Shown piece by piece: positions 19,763-29,320 of a stretch of DNA of 64,000 nt (its first letter is position 1; every line of letters starts with the position of its first letter). A model generated the notes under the pieces. That model worked only from the letters and a program-made list of their open reading frames with translations. It searched no databases and was not told the origin of the DNA. Both the position numbers and the translations under genes were made by a program. Origin of the DNA: Bacillus sp. BGMRC 2118 (GTDB taxonomy: Bacteria; Bacillota; Bacilli; Bacillales; SA4); assembly GCA_008364785.1 (NCBI GenBank), contig VTTJ01000003.1:40544-104543 (forward strand), read 5' to 3'.

Positions 19763-19809
19763 GAAAATTCGGTGCCAGAAAATTCGGTGCCAGGCACTTC
19801 CCGAATTTT
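19763..19809. repeat. GGTGCCAGGCAC-type intergenic repeat
   Basis: GAAAATTCGGTGCCA occurs twice in direct tandem (19763-19777, 19778-19792). It is followed by GGCACTTCCCGAATTTT, which can pair back on the second copy. Sequences of this GTGCC/GGCAC type recur between genes in Bacillaceae, as I recall. Confidence 0.5.
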
Positions 19810-19814
19810 GTCGA

Positions 19815-19843
19815 ATAAAAAACCCTCACGTTTTGTGAGGGTT
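19815..19843 (-). terminator. Intrinsic terminator after the LuxR-type gene
   Basis: Minus-strand stem AACCCTCAC / GTGAGGGTT with an AAAAC loop and a following run of T. It overlaps the last codons of the gene. Confidence 0.8.
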
Positions 19844-20327
19844 AATTGGCCACTGCTTGATTCTCCATTTTTAATTTATATATGATTGTAATTAATTGTA
19901 GTCGATCGGTTACGTTTAATTTACGGAAGATATTTGTAATATGATTTTTCAATGTATTTTGGGTGATAAATAACTTTTCAGCAATTTCTGTATTTTGGAG
20001 ACCTCCCGCAATGAGGATAGCTACTTCCTTTTCCCTTGATGTGAGGTCTCTCATTTCTCTGATTACATCTTCACAGTTAAAATGAAACGACTGGTTTTCT
20101 ACTGGTTCTAAACGACTATCCACTTGTTCTAGCTTATAATACGGAATCCTTGTAGATCCTGTTTCCGATAAGTTGCCAAATGACACCATCTCTGTTAAAG
20201 CAGGCAATACATCATCAACTGTCCGACCAATTTTGATTGATATGCCTTCTAATGTTTCAAATGAAAATGGATTATTGGAAAAATAGTGTAAAATCTCGTC
20301 TCTGATAGTTCTACCGCTACTCTGCAC
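19842..20327 (-). CDS. LuxR-type DNA-binding regulator with an N-terminal winged-helix-like region
   Basis: The 161-residue protein ends in a typical LuxR helix-turn-helix: LTSREKEVAILIAGGLQNTEIAEKL followed by FITQNTLKNHITNIFRKLNVTDR (about 93-140). The N-terminal 70 residues (TIRDEILHYFSNNPFSFETLEGISIKIG...) look like a small winged helix rather than a receiver or PAS domain, so there is no recognisable phosphorylation or ligand site. The start is GTG at 20325-20327, nine bases after AGGAGG. It lies between the KaiC-like ATPase and cheW on the same strand, has its own terminator, and is flanked by palindromes at 19727 and 20431, which suggests autoregulation and control of the che genes. 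Its target is not known from the sequence. Confidence 0.85.
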   Translation of the reverse strand: MQSSGRTIRDEILHYFSNNPFSFETLEGISIKIGRTVDDVLPALTEMVSFGNLSETGSTRIPYYKLEQVDSRLEPVENQSFHFNCEDVIREMRDLTSREKEVAILIAGGLQNTEIAEKLFITQNTLKNHITNIFRKLNVTDRLQLITIIYKLKMENQAVAN

Positions 20328-20430
20328 CGATAATCTCCTCCTTCTCTTGTTGTTTCCCGACTAAATAATGTTCCTAAGATATAGTACCATCCAAGGTATT
20401 CTAAGTAGAAGAAGAAGTATTAGGTTATAG

Positions 20431-20467
20431 AAGTGAATGTTGGAAATTCACTTAAACAATTATTATA
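20431..20467 (-). promoter_or_regulatory. -10 element and palindrome upstream of the LuxR-type gene
   Basis: TATAAT on the minus strand (20462-20467) is followed eight bases later by AAGTGAAT, a seven-base spacer and ATTCACTT (20431-20453), a perfect inverted repeat over the expected start of transcription. No good -35 hexamer lies 17 bp upstream, so activator dependence is possible. Confidence 0.45.
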
Positions 20468-20565
20468 CAGACATTATTCAATATTTATATGAACAATTTT
20501 CCTTTAACTAGCTGAGCTTACTTGTTACCAGGAAATCAAATGACATGAATACAAAAATACCTCAG

Positions 20566-21963
20566 TTATAACAGCTCAATATATGGAGTTGTTTCTATAG
20601 GTCTTACAATCATCTTCCCAGATGTACGTCCTGCTGGTGATTTTAGAATTTGTAAATATTGATAATGATCGGAATGAATTCGAATGATTCCATTTGATGT
20701 CTTTTCAACCATTGATTTAATTTCTGTAGAAATTTGGTCTTCATTGTAGGTAGTGAAGGTTGTGATACCTAATGTCCTTTTAAGTGCGACAAATTCAGGA
20801 TAGTATTGCCTAAAGAACGCTTCACCTCTACTCGTAATAATCGTACTCAAGTCATAATAGTAGCACCATTTTTCACCGTTTTTCACTGCCTCTACAGGAG
20901 AGACTTTCTTCAGTAAAAAGGGAATGACCTCTTCATTTGGTAGAGAATGTACAACAACATCCTTATATGGCTCCGAAACTGGTCTATTATAGGGATCTAC
21001 TATCGAGAGTCTTCCATCCTGCGCTAATTGTTTCAAGGATACCCCTTGCCTTTCAAAAATTCGATCTAGATCTTCGACTAATAAACTTTCACTTAAAATG
21101 GTGACAAAGTTTTCACCAGCTCGAATTCTGCTCGCAATGAGCACAGATAAAAAGGGGCGGAAGTGTGATCTACTGTCCACCGGGATTGCCCATTTTGTAC
21201 CAGGAGCAATTCCACCACCAATAGCATCATCCAGCTTGGGTAATCCTGTCGTCTTGTAATCGCCTTTTATAAATTCACCAGGATTCCTACCCGACGGCAC
21301 AACAAAAACCCCATAATTTTTTTTGAATTTATAAAGGTGTTTTCCTTCTAAAAAATTAACACCTCTTAACTTTTGAACTTCCAGCTTACGATTTCTCTCT
21401 CCACTTTCAGTTGTCTCAGTTGTTAAATCGATAACACCATCTTTTACAAAATGCTCATATCTCGTATTTTCATTTGTTCTCTCACTAATCAAGATGGATG
21501 TAATATGATGTTTCTTCAAGATGTTTGTTGCTACATGTAACAGTTTTCTCATATGTGCTGAATTCTTTTCCGCCTTCAGCAAGGTAATACTATCAATCAG
21601 TATTCGCTTACAGTCAATTTCTTTAATCATCGATTCCAACAAACCTTGGATACTCATTAAGTCTTCTAATACGTAATCAGGACTCATCCCGACAATTCGA
21701 AGTTTTCCACTTTTCTCATGACTGTCTAAGTCCCAATTATAATTATTCATGTTTCGTTTAATTTGAGCTGGTGCCTCTTCAAATGATATGTAAATTCCAC
21801 TATGATTATATTTCTGTATTCCTTCAATTAAGAATTGCAAACCAAGTGTTGTCTTACCCGAGCCTGGGTCACCTTCTAATAATATTGATGAGCCAACTGG
21901 AATTCCCTGGAATAGTATGTCATCTAGTTCCTGAATCCCGGTTTTTATGTACTGATTTTCCAA
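20566..21963 (-). CDS. KaiC-like RecA-superfamily ATPase with a degenerate second domain
   Basis: The 465-residue protein has an N-terminal KaiC/RadA-type ATPase: GIQELDDIL, Walker A GDPGSGKTT at 31-39, the paired glutamates of ISFEEAP near 61-65, and Walker B ILIDSITLL near 123-131. A second KaiC-like region begins with GLPKLDDAIGGGI near 226, but its P-loop position reads APGTKWAIPVDSRS and lacks the GxxxxGK(S/T) motif, so this half should not hydrolyse ATP. The start is a TTG at 21961-21963, seven bases after AGGAGG at 21971-21976. It precedes the LuxR-type gene and the cheW-cheA-receptor unit on the same strand. By analogy with KaiC relatives near motility genes in archaea it may be a signal input or output partner; no function is demonstrated. 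Confidence 0.85.
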   Translation of the reverse strand: MENQYIKTGIQELDDILFQGIPVGSSILLEGDPGSGKTTLGLQFLIEGIQKYNHSGIYISFEEAPAQIKRNMNNYNWDLDSHEKSGKLRIVGMSPDYVLEDLMSIQGLLESMIKEIDCKRILIDSITLLKAEKNSAHMRKLLHVATNILKKHHITSILISERTNENTRYEHFVKDGVIDLTTETTESGERNRKLEVQKLRGVNFLEGKHLYKFKKNYGVFVVPSGRNPGEFIKGDYKTTGLPKLDDAIGGGIAPGTKWAIPVDSRSHFRPFLSVLIASRIRAGENFVTILSESLLVEDLDRIFERQGVSLKQLAQDGRLSIVDPYNRPVSEPYKDVVVHSLPNEEVIPFLLKKVSPVEAVKNGEKWCYYYDLSTIITSRGEAFFRQYYPEFVALKRTLGITTFTTYNEDQISTEIKSMVEKTSNGIIRIHSDHYQYLQILKSPAGRTSGKMIVRPIETTPYIELL

Positions 21964-22029
21964 GCCCTTCCCTCCTATTAAAAGTTGAAGTAACACTTAT
22001 TATTCCCAACATTTGATAACGTTACACAA

Positions 22030-22057
22030 GGAAAAAGGAGAGCTACCAGGCTCTCCT

Positions 22058-22058
<1 letters not shown>
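22030..22058 (-). terminator. Intrinsic terminator after glpK
   Basis: Minus-strand stem AAGGAGAGC / GCTCTCCTT with a six-base loop, followed by TTTCC. It separates glpK from the KaiC-like gene. Confidence 0.75.
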
Positions 22059-23605
<1,547 letters not shown>

Positions 23606-23745
23606 TCAAGTTTTTCTGTCATGTTCCTATTAATGATCAAGTTTGTTTTGTGATAGTTACGTTAAAACATCCATACCATATTATAAAATACGGAATTTCT
23701 ATCAAAAAATACCGAATCCTAAAGTTGAACTGGGTATTTTTATCT

Positions 23746-24918
23746 CTATTTATCTCCTATCTTACCAACAAAAAATTCTGTTTTCTTTTCATTATGCTTC
23801 TCTGTAATGACAGCATACGCTAAATATCCATTCGTAAAGATCGGCTTAGATACCATGCCTCCTTTTTCCTCTAAAAGGGAATAGACTTTATCATTTTTCA
23901 GATTTGATAATCGTATATCGTTCATCGCATAGCGGAATAACAAGGTATGTTCGTTAACAAATATGGGCGAATCAGTCGTTAAGCGGTCACCTGTTTGATA
24001 CACATGTTTTGTTTTCTGTTCATTTTGTTCGACAACTGTTAAATGGCCTTCTCCTGTGTAAACAAAATAATTTTCATTAGATATAAAATCAAGAATCCTG
24101 TCTTCATCTATAAAGGAGGTAACGGGTTGACCTTGAGTATTGTATAAGCTCATATTTAATTTCTTTTCACCATTTTGGAAAATGGACTTATACAGAAGGA
24201 AATCGTCATCTACTCCCTTTTGAAGGATAAAATATTCACCATCTCTTGCATCACTCTCATCTAGAATGCTACTAGTAATTGTCGTTTTTTCGTTGCTGCT
24301 CGCGTTATAGCTCATTAGCCTTGATTCGAGACGAGTTCCCGTAAACTCATATTCAATCCAGTTTATGGAGTCAGTCCCAAGCCTTATTGTAGGGGCTGGT
24401 GTATCTTTCGTGCTTCTGCCAGTAGAAATGGTATGTACGTTACCAGTTGATAGCTCTAATTGCTTGATTTCCCATTCAATATCAGTTGTCTGCTTCGTAT
24501 TGTATTCTGGCCAAAATAACTTCCCATTGATGCCTGTTACATCTGATATACCATTAGAGTGGTAAAGAACACGACATTCGTTTCTTTCTCTAGAAAACTC
24601 AATAATTTCATGCTTCTGATCTCCATAGAATAAGAATATGATTCTATGATCGTCTACATAGGAGGGTGCAATGGTTCCTTGTGGGCATGACGGGATGTTC
24701 ATGTTATAGTTCATTTGCTGTATAGTACGGTCCCAGGTTGATACATTCCTCATATACTTTTGTACGTCAGGACTTACTTTTTCTTTACCCTTACCTTCTT
24801 TTTCAACTACATCAACGTCTGGTTCCTCTTCTTGTATATCTAATGCAGATTTATTGTTCGTACAGGCAGATACAAATAAGACGATGATTATAAGTAGAGA
24901 CTGCTTTAATACTTTCAT
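23746..24918 (-). CDS. Putative lipoprotein of unknown function
   Basis: The 390-residue product begins with a lipoprotein signal: KQSLLIIIVLFVSAC, with the lipobox VSAC and lipidated C19. A charged spacer follows (EEEPDVDVVEKEGKGKEK, about 30-48). The rest has repeated short beta-strand patterns separated by charged turns, suggestive of a beta-propeller, but I recognise no family motif. The start ATG at 24916-24918 is chosen because AAGGGG lies seven bases upstream; the frame is open to 24954. It stands alone between glpK and a divergent cupin gene. It is expected on the outer face of the membrane. Confidence 0.75.
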   Translation of the reverse strand: MKVLKQSLLIIIVLFVSACTNNKSALDIQEEEPDVDVVEKEGKGKEKVSPDVQKYMRNVSTWDRTIQQMNYNMNIPSCPQGTIAPSYVDDHRIIFLFYGDQKHEIIEFSRERNECRVLYHSNGISDVTGINGKLFWPEYNTKQTTDIEWEIKQLELSTGNVHTISTGRSTKDTPAPTIRLGTDSINWIEYEFTGTRLESRLMSYNASSNEKTTITSSILDESDARDGEYFILQKGVDDDFLLYKSIFQNGEKKLNMSLYNTQGQPVTSFIDEDRILDFISNENYFVYTGEGHLTVVEQNEQKTKHVYQTGDRLTTDSPIFVNEHTLLFRYAMNDIRLSNLKNDKVYSLLEEKGGMVSKPIFTNGYLAYAVITEKHNEKKTEFFVGKIGDK

Positions 24919-25249
24919 ATCATTAGACCCCTTTTTCATTTTCATTGCCAACATATTACTTGACGGTCAGATCTCTCTAAATTGGTTTTATTTTCAATAA
25001 ATATATTACAATCTTACCATTGGTTGTTTTCTATTTGTATTTAAAAAACATAGGTGTTTCTACTAATAAACCTTTCACTATTCACAGTCTCTAAGATAAA
25101 AATCATCAATTAGTCTTTTAATAAAGCTCTTTACGTTACTATTTCAAAATAGACTTTTACAAATTCTCTAAACCATACATAATGGTAAGTATAACGTAAA
25201 TGTATTCGTGAGATTTCTATTTCAACTTAACTAAAGGAGGGCAAGCTCC
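24919..25249. other. AT-rich divergent intergenic region
   Basis: No gene is visible. On the plus strand TTTACA (25156-25161), 16 nt, CATAAT (25178-25183) is a possible promoter for the cupin gene. Confidence 0.4.
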
Positions 25250-25609
25250 ATGGAAAAAGTAAATATTCAGGAAAAGTTCTCACTGTTTCATGATCATTGG
25301 AATCCAAAGATTGCTGGCGAGGTCAATGATATTCATGTGAAATTCGCAAAACTAAAAGGGGAATTTGTTTGGCATCAGCACGAGCATGAGGATGAGATGT
25401 TTCTTGTTGTTAAAGGAACGCTATTACTTAAGTTTCGTGATAAGGATGTTTGGTTACATGAAGGAGAGTTCATCGTTGTTCCTAGGGGTGTCGAACATTT
25501 GCCTGTTGCTGAAGAAGAGGTTCATGTACTCTTACTCGAGCCTAAATCGACACTAAATACAGGAACAGAGATTAATGAAAGAACGGTTTCGGAATTAGAT
25601 ACAATTTAG
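25250..25609 (+). CDS. Single-domain cupin protein
   Basis: A 119-residue cupin with the expected metal ligands: H42 and H44 in WHQHEHEDEM, a glutamate a few residues on, and H83 in PRGVEHLPV. The first motif is G(X)5HXH(X)3,4E(X)6G-like. This family includes small isomerases, dioxygenases and sugar-binding proteins of unknown substrate, so enzymatic activity cannot be assigned. AGGAGG lies nine bases before the ATG. It is a one-gene plus-strand unit that ends in a bidirectional terminator shared with the GGDEF/EAL gene. No partner gene suggests a pathway. Confidence 0.88.
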   Translation: MEKVNIQEKFSLFHDHWNPKIAGEVNDIHVKFAKLKGEFVWHQHEHEDEMFLVVKGTLLLKFRDKDVWLHEGEFIVVPRGVEHLPVAEEEVHVLLLEPKSTLNTGTEINERTVSELDTI

Positions 25610-25635
25610 GTGATAGTTCGTCATTTGTTATAAAG

Positions 25636-25672
25636 TGAAAAGAGCAGTCCGCTTTTAGACTGCTCTTTTTCC
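25636..25672. terminator. Bidirectional terminator between cupin and GGDEF/EAL genes
   Basis: AAAAGAGCAGTC and GACTGCTCTTTT form a 12-bp stem with A and T tracts on both sides, between convergent genes. Confidence 0.85.
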
Positions 25673-25683
25673 TACCTAACGCT

Positions 25684-28623
25684 TCATTGTTCATGCTTTT
25701 TAATGATATTTTCTAACCGCTTTAGCTCAGTAACATCACGACCGATAACAATATAGTTCTTAACTTCACCATTGCTTTCTTTGACTGGATTAACGGTCAT
25801 CTCAAGAGTAAGCCAATCACCACTTGAATGCTGCAAGCGGAATGTAATTTTATCTGATGTTTTATTTTCTAGCATGAATTGAAAATGTTGTGTTACTAGT
25901 AGACGATCATCCGGATGACAAAGCTCGGTTATATTTTTCCCTTCAAAGTGTGAAGCTGGGTAGCCAAGTATCGTTTCATGTGAAGGAGAAGCGTAGGACA
26001 GCACCCCAGTTGAATTAACGATTCCAATGAGGTCTAGCATATTCTCCGTAATCAGGCGGAATTTCGCCTCACTATCCTTTAGTGCTTTTTCCATTTTCTT
26101 TCGTTCTGAAATATCAATGGCCGAACCGATTACTTCAACAATTCTTCCACCTCTTTTAACAGGCTTTAATGAAGCTAAATAGACAAGCTCCCCTACTCTA
26201 CCTTCATACGTTACCTTTTCACCATTCCAGGCTCGTTCATAGCAAGATGTCTTTCTCTCGACTTCATGTAAGGGATAGAAATCCTTCAGTTCTTTTCCAA
26301 TTACATCTTCAGGTAGTAGACCTATTGTGTACATAAGCTCCCCATCACATAATGTATGGATAAATGTATCACCTTTTTTCTCAAACTTAAACGTCATGCC
26401 TTGCTGCTGACGTATTGTATCCACTAATTCCTGGCGAGCCAGCTGCACGGATTCTTCTAGTTCTATTCGCTGATTTGAATCCTTTGGTATTCCGAATTGA
26501 TGCACCAGTTTTTCAAGGTGTTCAAATTGTTGAACAATTTCTTCAGGTGGAATTGGCCTGCTGAACAAATACCCTTGAGCTGCATCACATAAATTTCGTT
26601 GCAGAAATAGTAAATGTTCTCTCGTTTCAACACCTTCTGCAATAACGGTCAGTTTCAGTTGATGTGCCATTCCGATAATGGTTCTAACAATCGCCCCATC
26701 ATTCGAATCACTCGTGCTGTTTCTTACAAACGATTGATCAATCTTTATCTTATGAAGCGGCACTTCTTTTAAATAATGCAAGGAGCTATAGCCTGTACCA
26801 AAGTCGTCTAAGCTAATTTGGACACCTACTTTTTCAAGTTCCTTTAAGACTTTGATTCCATGCTCTTTATCTAACAACATACTTTCTGTAATTTCTATTT
26901 CTAAGTACTGTGGTGATAGTCCTGTTTCCTCTAATATCTGACTGATCGTTTCAATAAGATTCGGTTGATACAGCTGCCTTACAGATAAATTAACAGACAT
27001 AACAAACGGAGGAAGTCCTTGTTTCTGCCAACGTATCGCTTGCTCACACGCTTCTCTTAAAATCCATTCGCCGAGTGGAATGATGAGACCTGTTTCTTCC
27101 GCAAGAGGGATGAAATCCAATGGTGGAATAAATCCCTTTTTAGGATGGTTCCAGCGTATTAATGCTTCAACTCCTGTAAACTTTCCACATTTTAAATCAA
27201 GCTTTGGTTGATAGTGAAGGATAAATTCGTTTCCTTCAATACCTTTTCGCAAACTTGTTTCATTTTTTAATTTTTCAAATGTGCTACTTTCCTTCTTTGA
27301 ATTAAAGAAATGAAAGGTATTTTTTCCATTTTGCTTTGCCTGATACATCGCAGAATCCGCCTTTTTTAGCAGCGTATCCACGTCTGTTCCGTCCTCAGGA
27401 TACATACTGATACCAATACTTGGTGTAACGTAGATCTCGTAATGTTCTAGGGAAAAGGGCGTTTCAAAACATCTTATAATTTTTTGGGCAACACCCTCTG
27501 CTTCCTTTCGATTCTTTACTCGTCGAAAGACCGTAAACTCATCTCCGCCCACTCTTGCCAGACTTTGATCCTGGAAGATTTTCTTTTTCAATCGAAGGGC
27601 TACAGCTTTTAATAAAATGTCTCCTGTCGAATGTCCTAATGAATCGTTCACTTGCTTAAATCGATCCAGGTCAAAAAAGAACACAGCTAACGGTTCCTCA
27701 TGTTCCTGTTCTATTACCGTCTTCAACTGATCGTACGTATAGTTACGATTATACAATCCTGTTAAAGAATCATGATACGCCATAAATTTAATCGTTTCTT
27801 CATTTTTCTTTCGCTCTGTTATATCAATGACCGTCCCAATGATGGCAGGTTTTCCTTTATGCATCGCTTGGGCTCCATGCACTTCTATATAGACCGTTGA
27901 CCCGTCTTTTTTCATCGCACGATATTCATCTCGAAAATTTTCCCCTTCCATGTATAGGCGCTGAGTCATCATTCCCAATACATATTGCCGGTCTTCGGGG
28001 TGTACAAGTTGAATCGCATCCATACCAATTAACTCGTCTTTCTCATATCCGGACAACTCTACAAGCTTCTGGTTCACATATACGTATTTCCCATCTTGAA
28101 TTAAATAAATACTGACAATTGAATCCTCTGTTAAATTTCGATATTGAGACTCTGCCTCTGCCAACGCATTTTTGGTTTCTTTATAAGAAGTTACATCTTT
28201 TATGATCGAGAAAACCTCTTCGACCTTATTGTTTACGATAATCGGGAGATTGGTGATATTCATGTCAATTGGCTGTCCATTTTTATGATAAAGAACCGTA
28301 TCACAGGTTGTCGGAATTCCTTCTGTTGCTTTCTTAAAGCTTTCGAGCGTTATGTCTAATTTCTCCTTCGCAACGTAAGGGATAAATGATTTATTTAATA
28401 ATTCCTCCACTGAATAACCATAGTGAGAAACTACATTGTTAGCACTTACGATTTTACCTTCTAAATCAAAGGTAATGATTGTATCTGGATTATTCTTGAA
28501 TAATGATTCATAAAATTCACCTGTTTTCAGAGTTTGGTTTAATCGCCTCTCTGTTCTTCCATGTATAATAATATAAGCTATAATAATTGCCAGCAGTGCC
28601 AAGCAAATCCAATAGACCATCAT
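25684..28623 (-). CDS. Membrane-anchored PAS-PAS-GGDEF-EAL-PAS-PAS cyclic di-GMP enzyme
   Basis: A 979-residue protein starting with one membrane helix (about 4-21). Two PAS domains (about 35-150 and 155-275) precede a GGDEF domain (RVGGDEF, GGDEF at 369-373) and an EAL domain (VEALIRW with E486, VNLS, EITES, DDFGTGYSS, KIDQSF, AEGVET, QGYLFSRP). Unusually, two further PAS-like domains (about 735-845 and 855-975) follow EAL. The residues needed for both synthesis and hydrolysis of c-di-GMP are intact; the inhibitory RxxD site before GGDEF is absent. The ATG at 28621-28623 follows GGAG by six bases. It lies 34 nt after a 71-residue protein, and both follow a c-di-GMP-I riboswitch with terminator, implying feedback on c-di-GMP turnover. 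Confidence 0.92.
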   Translation of the reverse strand: MMVYWICLALLAIIIAYIIIHGRTERRLNQTLKTGEFYESLFKNNPDTIITFDLEGKIVSANNVVSHYGYSVEELLNKSFIPYVAKEKLDITLESFKKATEGIPTTCDTVLYHKNGQPIDMNITNLPIIVNNKVEEVFSIIKDVTSYKETKNALAEAESQYRNLTEDSIVSIYLIQDGKYVYVNQKLVELSGYEKDELIGMDAIQLVHPEDRQYVLGMMTQRLYMEGENFRDEYRAMKKDGSTVYIEVHGAQAMHKGKPAIIGTVIDITERKKNEETIKFMAYHDSLTGLYNRNYTYDQLKTVIEQEHEEPLAVFFFDLDRFKQVNDSLGHSTGDILLKAVALRLKKKIFQDQSLARVGGDEFTVFRRVKNRKEAEGVAQKIIRCFETPFSLEHYEIYVTPSIGISMYPEDGTDVDTLLKKADSAMYQAKQNGKNTFHFFNSKKESSTFEKLKNETSLRKGIEGNEFILHYQPKLDLKCGKFTGVEALIRWNHPKKGFIPPLDFIPLAEETGLIIPLGEWILREACEQAIRWQKQGLPPFVMSVNLSVRQLYQPNLIETISQILEETGLSPQYLEIEITESMLLDKEHGIKVLKELEKVGVQISLDDFGTGYSSLHYLKEVPLHKIKIDQSFVRNSTSDSNDGAIVRTIIGMAHQLKLTVIAEGVETREHLLFLQRNLCDAAQGYLFSRPIPPEEIVQQFEHLEKLVHQFGIPKDSNQRIELEESVQLARQELVDTIRQQQGMTFKFEKKGDTFIHTLCDGELMYTIGLLPEDVIGKELKDFYPLHEVERKTSCYERAWNGEKVTYEGRVGELVYLASLKPVKRGGRIVEVIGSAIDISERKKMEKALKDSEAKFRLITENMLDLIGIVNSTGVLSYASPSHETILGYPASHFEGKNITELCHPDDRLLVTQHFQFMLENKTSDKITFRLQHSSGDWLTLEMTVNPVKESNGEVKNYIVIGRDVTELKRLENIIKKHEQ

Positions 28624-28657
28624 GCTACACTCCAATACCGAAAACTTCTTGTATACG

Positions 28658-28873
28658 TTATCCCGCAGGTACAATATCATCCACTTCACTAAAATGAAAA
28701 TGCTCTACAGTCTTTGCATCATCTAAATAAACCAAAAAACTCCGATCTCTTACGTTAACATTTACGATTCTACCAACTAGTATGTGTCTTCCTTTCTTTT
28801 TCAACACGACTTTTATGTGCAATAAGCACTTATCTTTTTCCCATTGTTGAATCTTTTGCATTAACGTTTCCAT
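28658..28873 (-). CDS. Small protein of unknown function, first gene after the c-di-GMP riboswitch
   Basis: A 71-residue protein with a short N-terminal helix (MQKIQQWEKDK) and a predicted beta-rich body (LLHIKVVLKKKGRHILVGRIV...). The second half, with ILVGRIVNVNVRDRSFLVYLDD, resembles small SH3-like YolD-type proteins in pattern only, and I do not assign a family. GAGAGGTAGACAAGG precedes the ATG. It is the first gene of an operon with the PAS/GGDEF/EAL enzyme, so it may modulate that enzyme or act as a c-di-GMP-related effector. The link to the riboswitch makes it worth attention despite its size. Confidence 0.7.
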   Translation of the reverse strand: METLMQKIQQWEKDKCLLHIKVVLKKKGRHILVGRIVNVNVRDRSFLVYLDDAKTVEHFHFSEVDDIVPAG

Positions 28874-28954
28874 CCTTGTCTACCTCTCTCTTGATGTCAT
28901 AATGTAAGGGTGGAGTAAGAAAACCTGGAAATACCCATGGCTTTCATCTAAGTT

Positions 28955-28988
28955 AAAATAAAAAACCACCTCTTTAGAAGGTGGTTTT
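28955..28988 (-). terminator. Terminator of the c-di-GMP riboswitch expression platform
   Basis: Minus-strand AAAAACCACCTTC / GAGGTGGTTTTTT with an intervening short loop, directly after the riboswitch aptamer and 82 nt before the downstream gene. The hairpin also works in the opposite direction. Confidence 0.8.
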
Positions 28989-28990
28989 TC

Positions 28991-29094
28991 TGTCCATCCC
29001 TTCGGCAGCCCGGCGGTCATCGCATGTTTAATGCATTAGATCCGTGGCTTTGCGTCACTACCTTTCGATAGCTTTGCTATTATCGGTGGATAAA
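28991..29094 (-). ncRNA. Cyclic di-GMP-I (GEMM-I) riboswitch upstream of the PAS/GGDEF/EAL operon
   Basis: The minus strand contains the family hallmarks in order: ATAGCAAAGCTATCGAAAGG (P2 with GAAA tetraloop), GTGACGCAAAGCCACGG, then GCATTAAACATGC (P3 stem), and GCCGGGCTGCCG. The GACGCAAAGCC block and the closing G-rich/GCCG segment are the conserved ligand-binding parts of c-di-GMP-I aptamers. An intrinsic terminator follows within about 5 nt, so it most likely controls transcription read-through. Whether ligand turns expression on or off cannot be read directly. Confidence 0.88.
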
Positions 29095-29320
29095 TGTCAT
29101 CCTAATACTTATATATCGGATCATTTTTATCATTCTTTAGGATTTAGCCATAAAAAACAAAGGAATTTCGAACTATATTTTTATGAACTAGGCTTTTTTC
29201 GTAAACATTGCTGCTATTATTTAGACATAAAGTTGCCATAGATGAACGTGATGCTCTTCTTATTCGAAAAACAACATTCTATGCGAAAACAGCCATGAAC
29301 TAACTAAAAGGGTGATTAAC

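Noticed and set aside
29044..29241. A 65-codon plus-strand ORF over the riboswitch
   Set aside because: It overlaps the conserved aptamer on the opposite strand and lacks a ribosome site.
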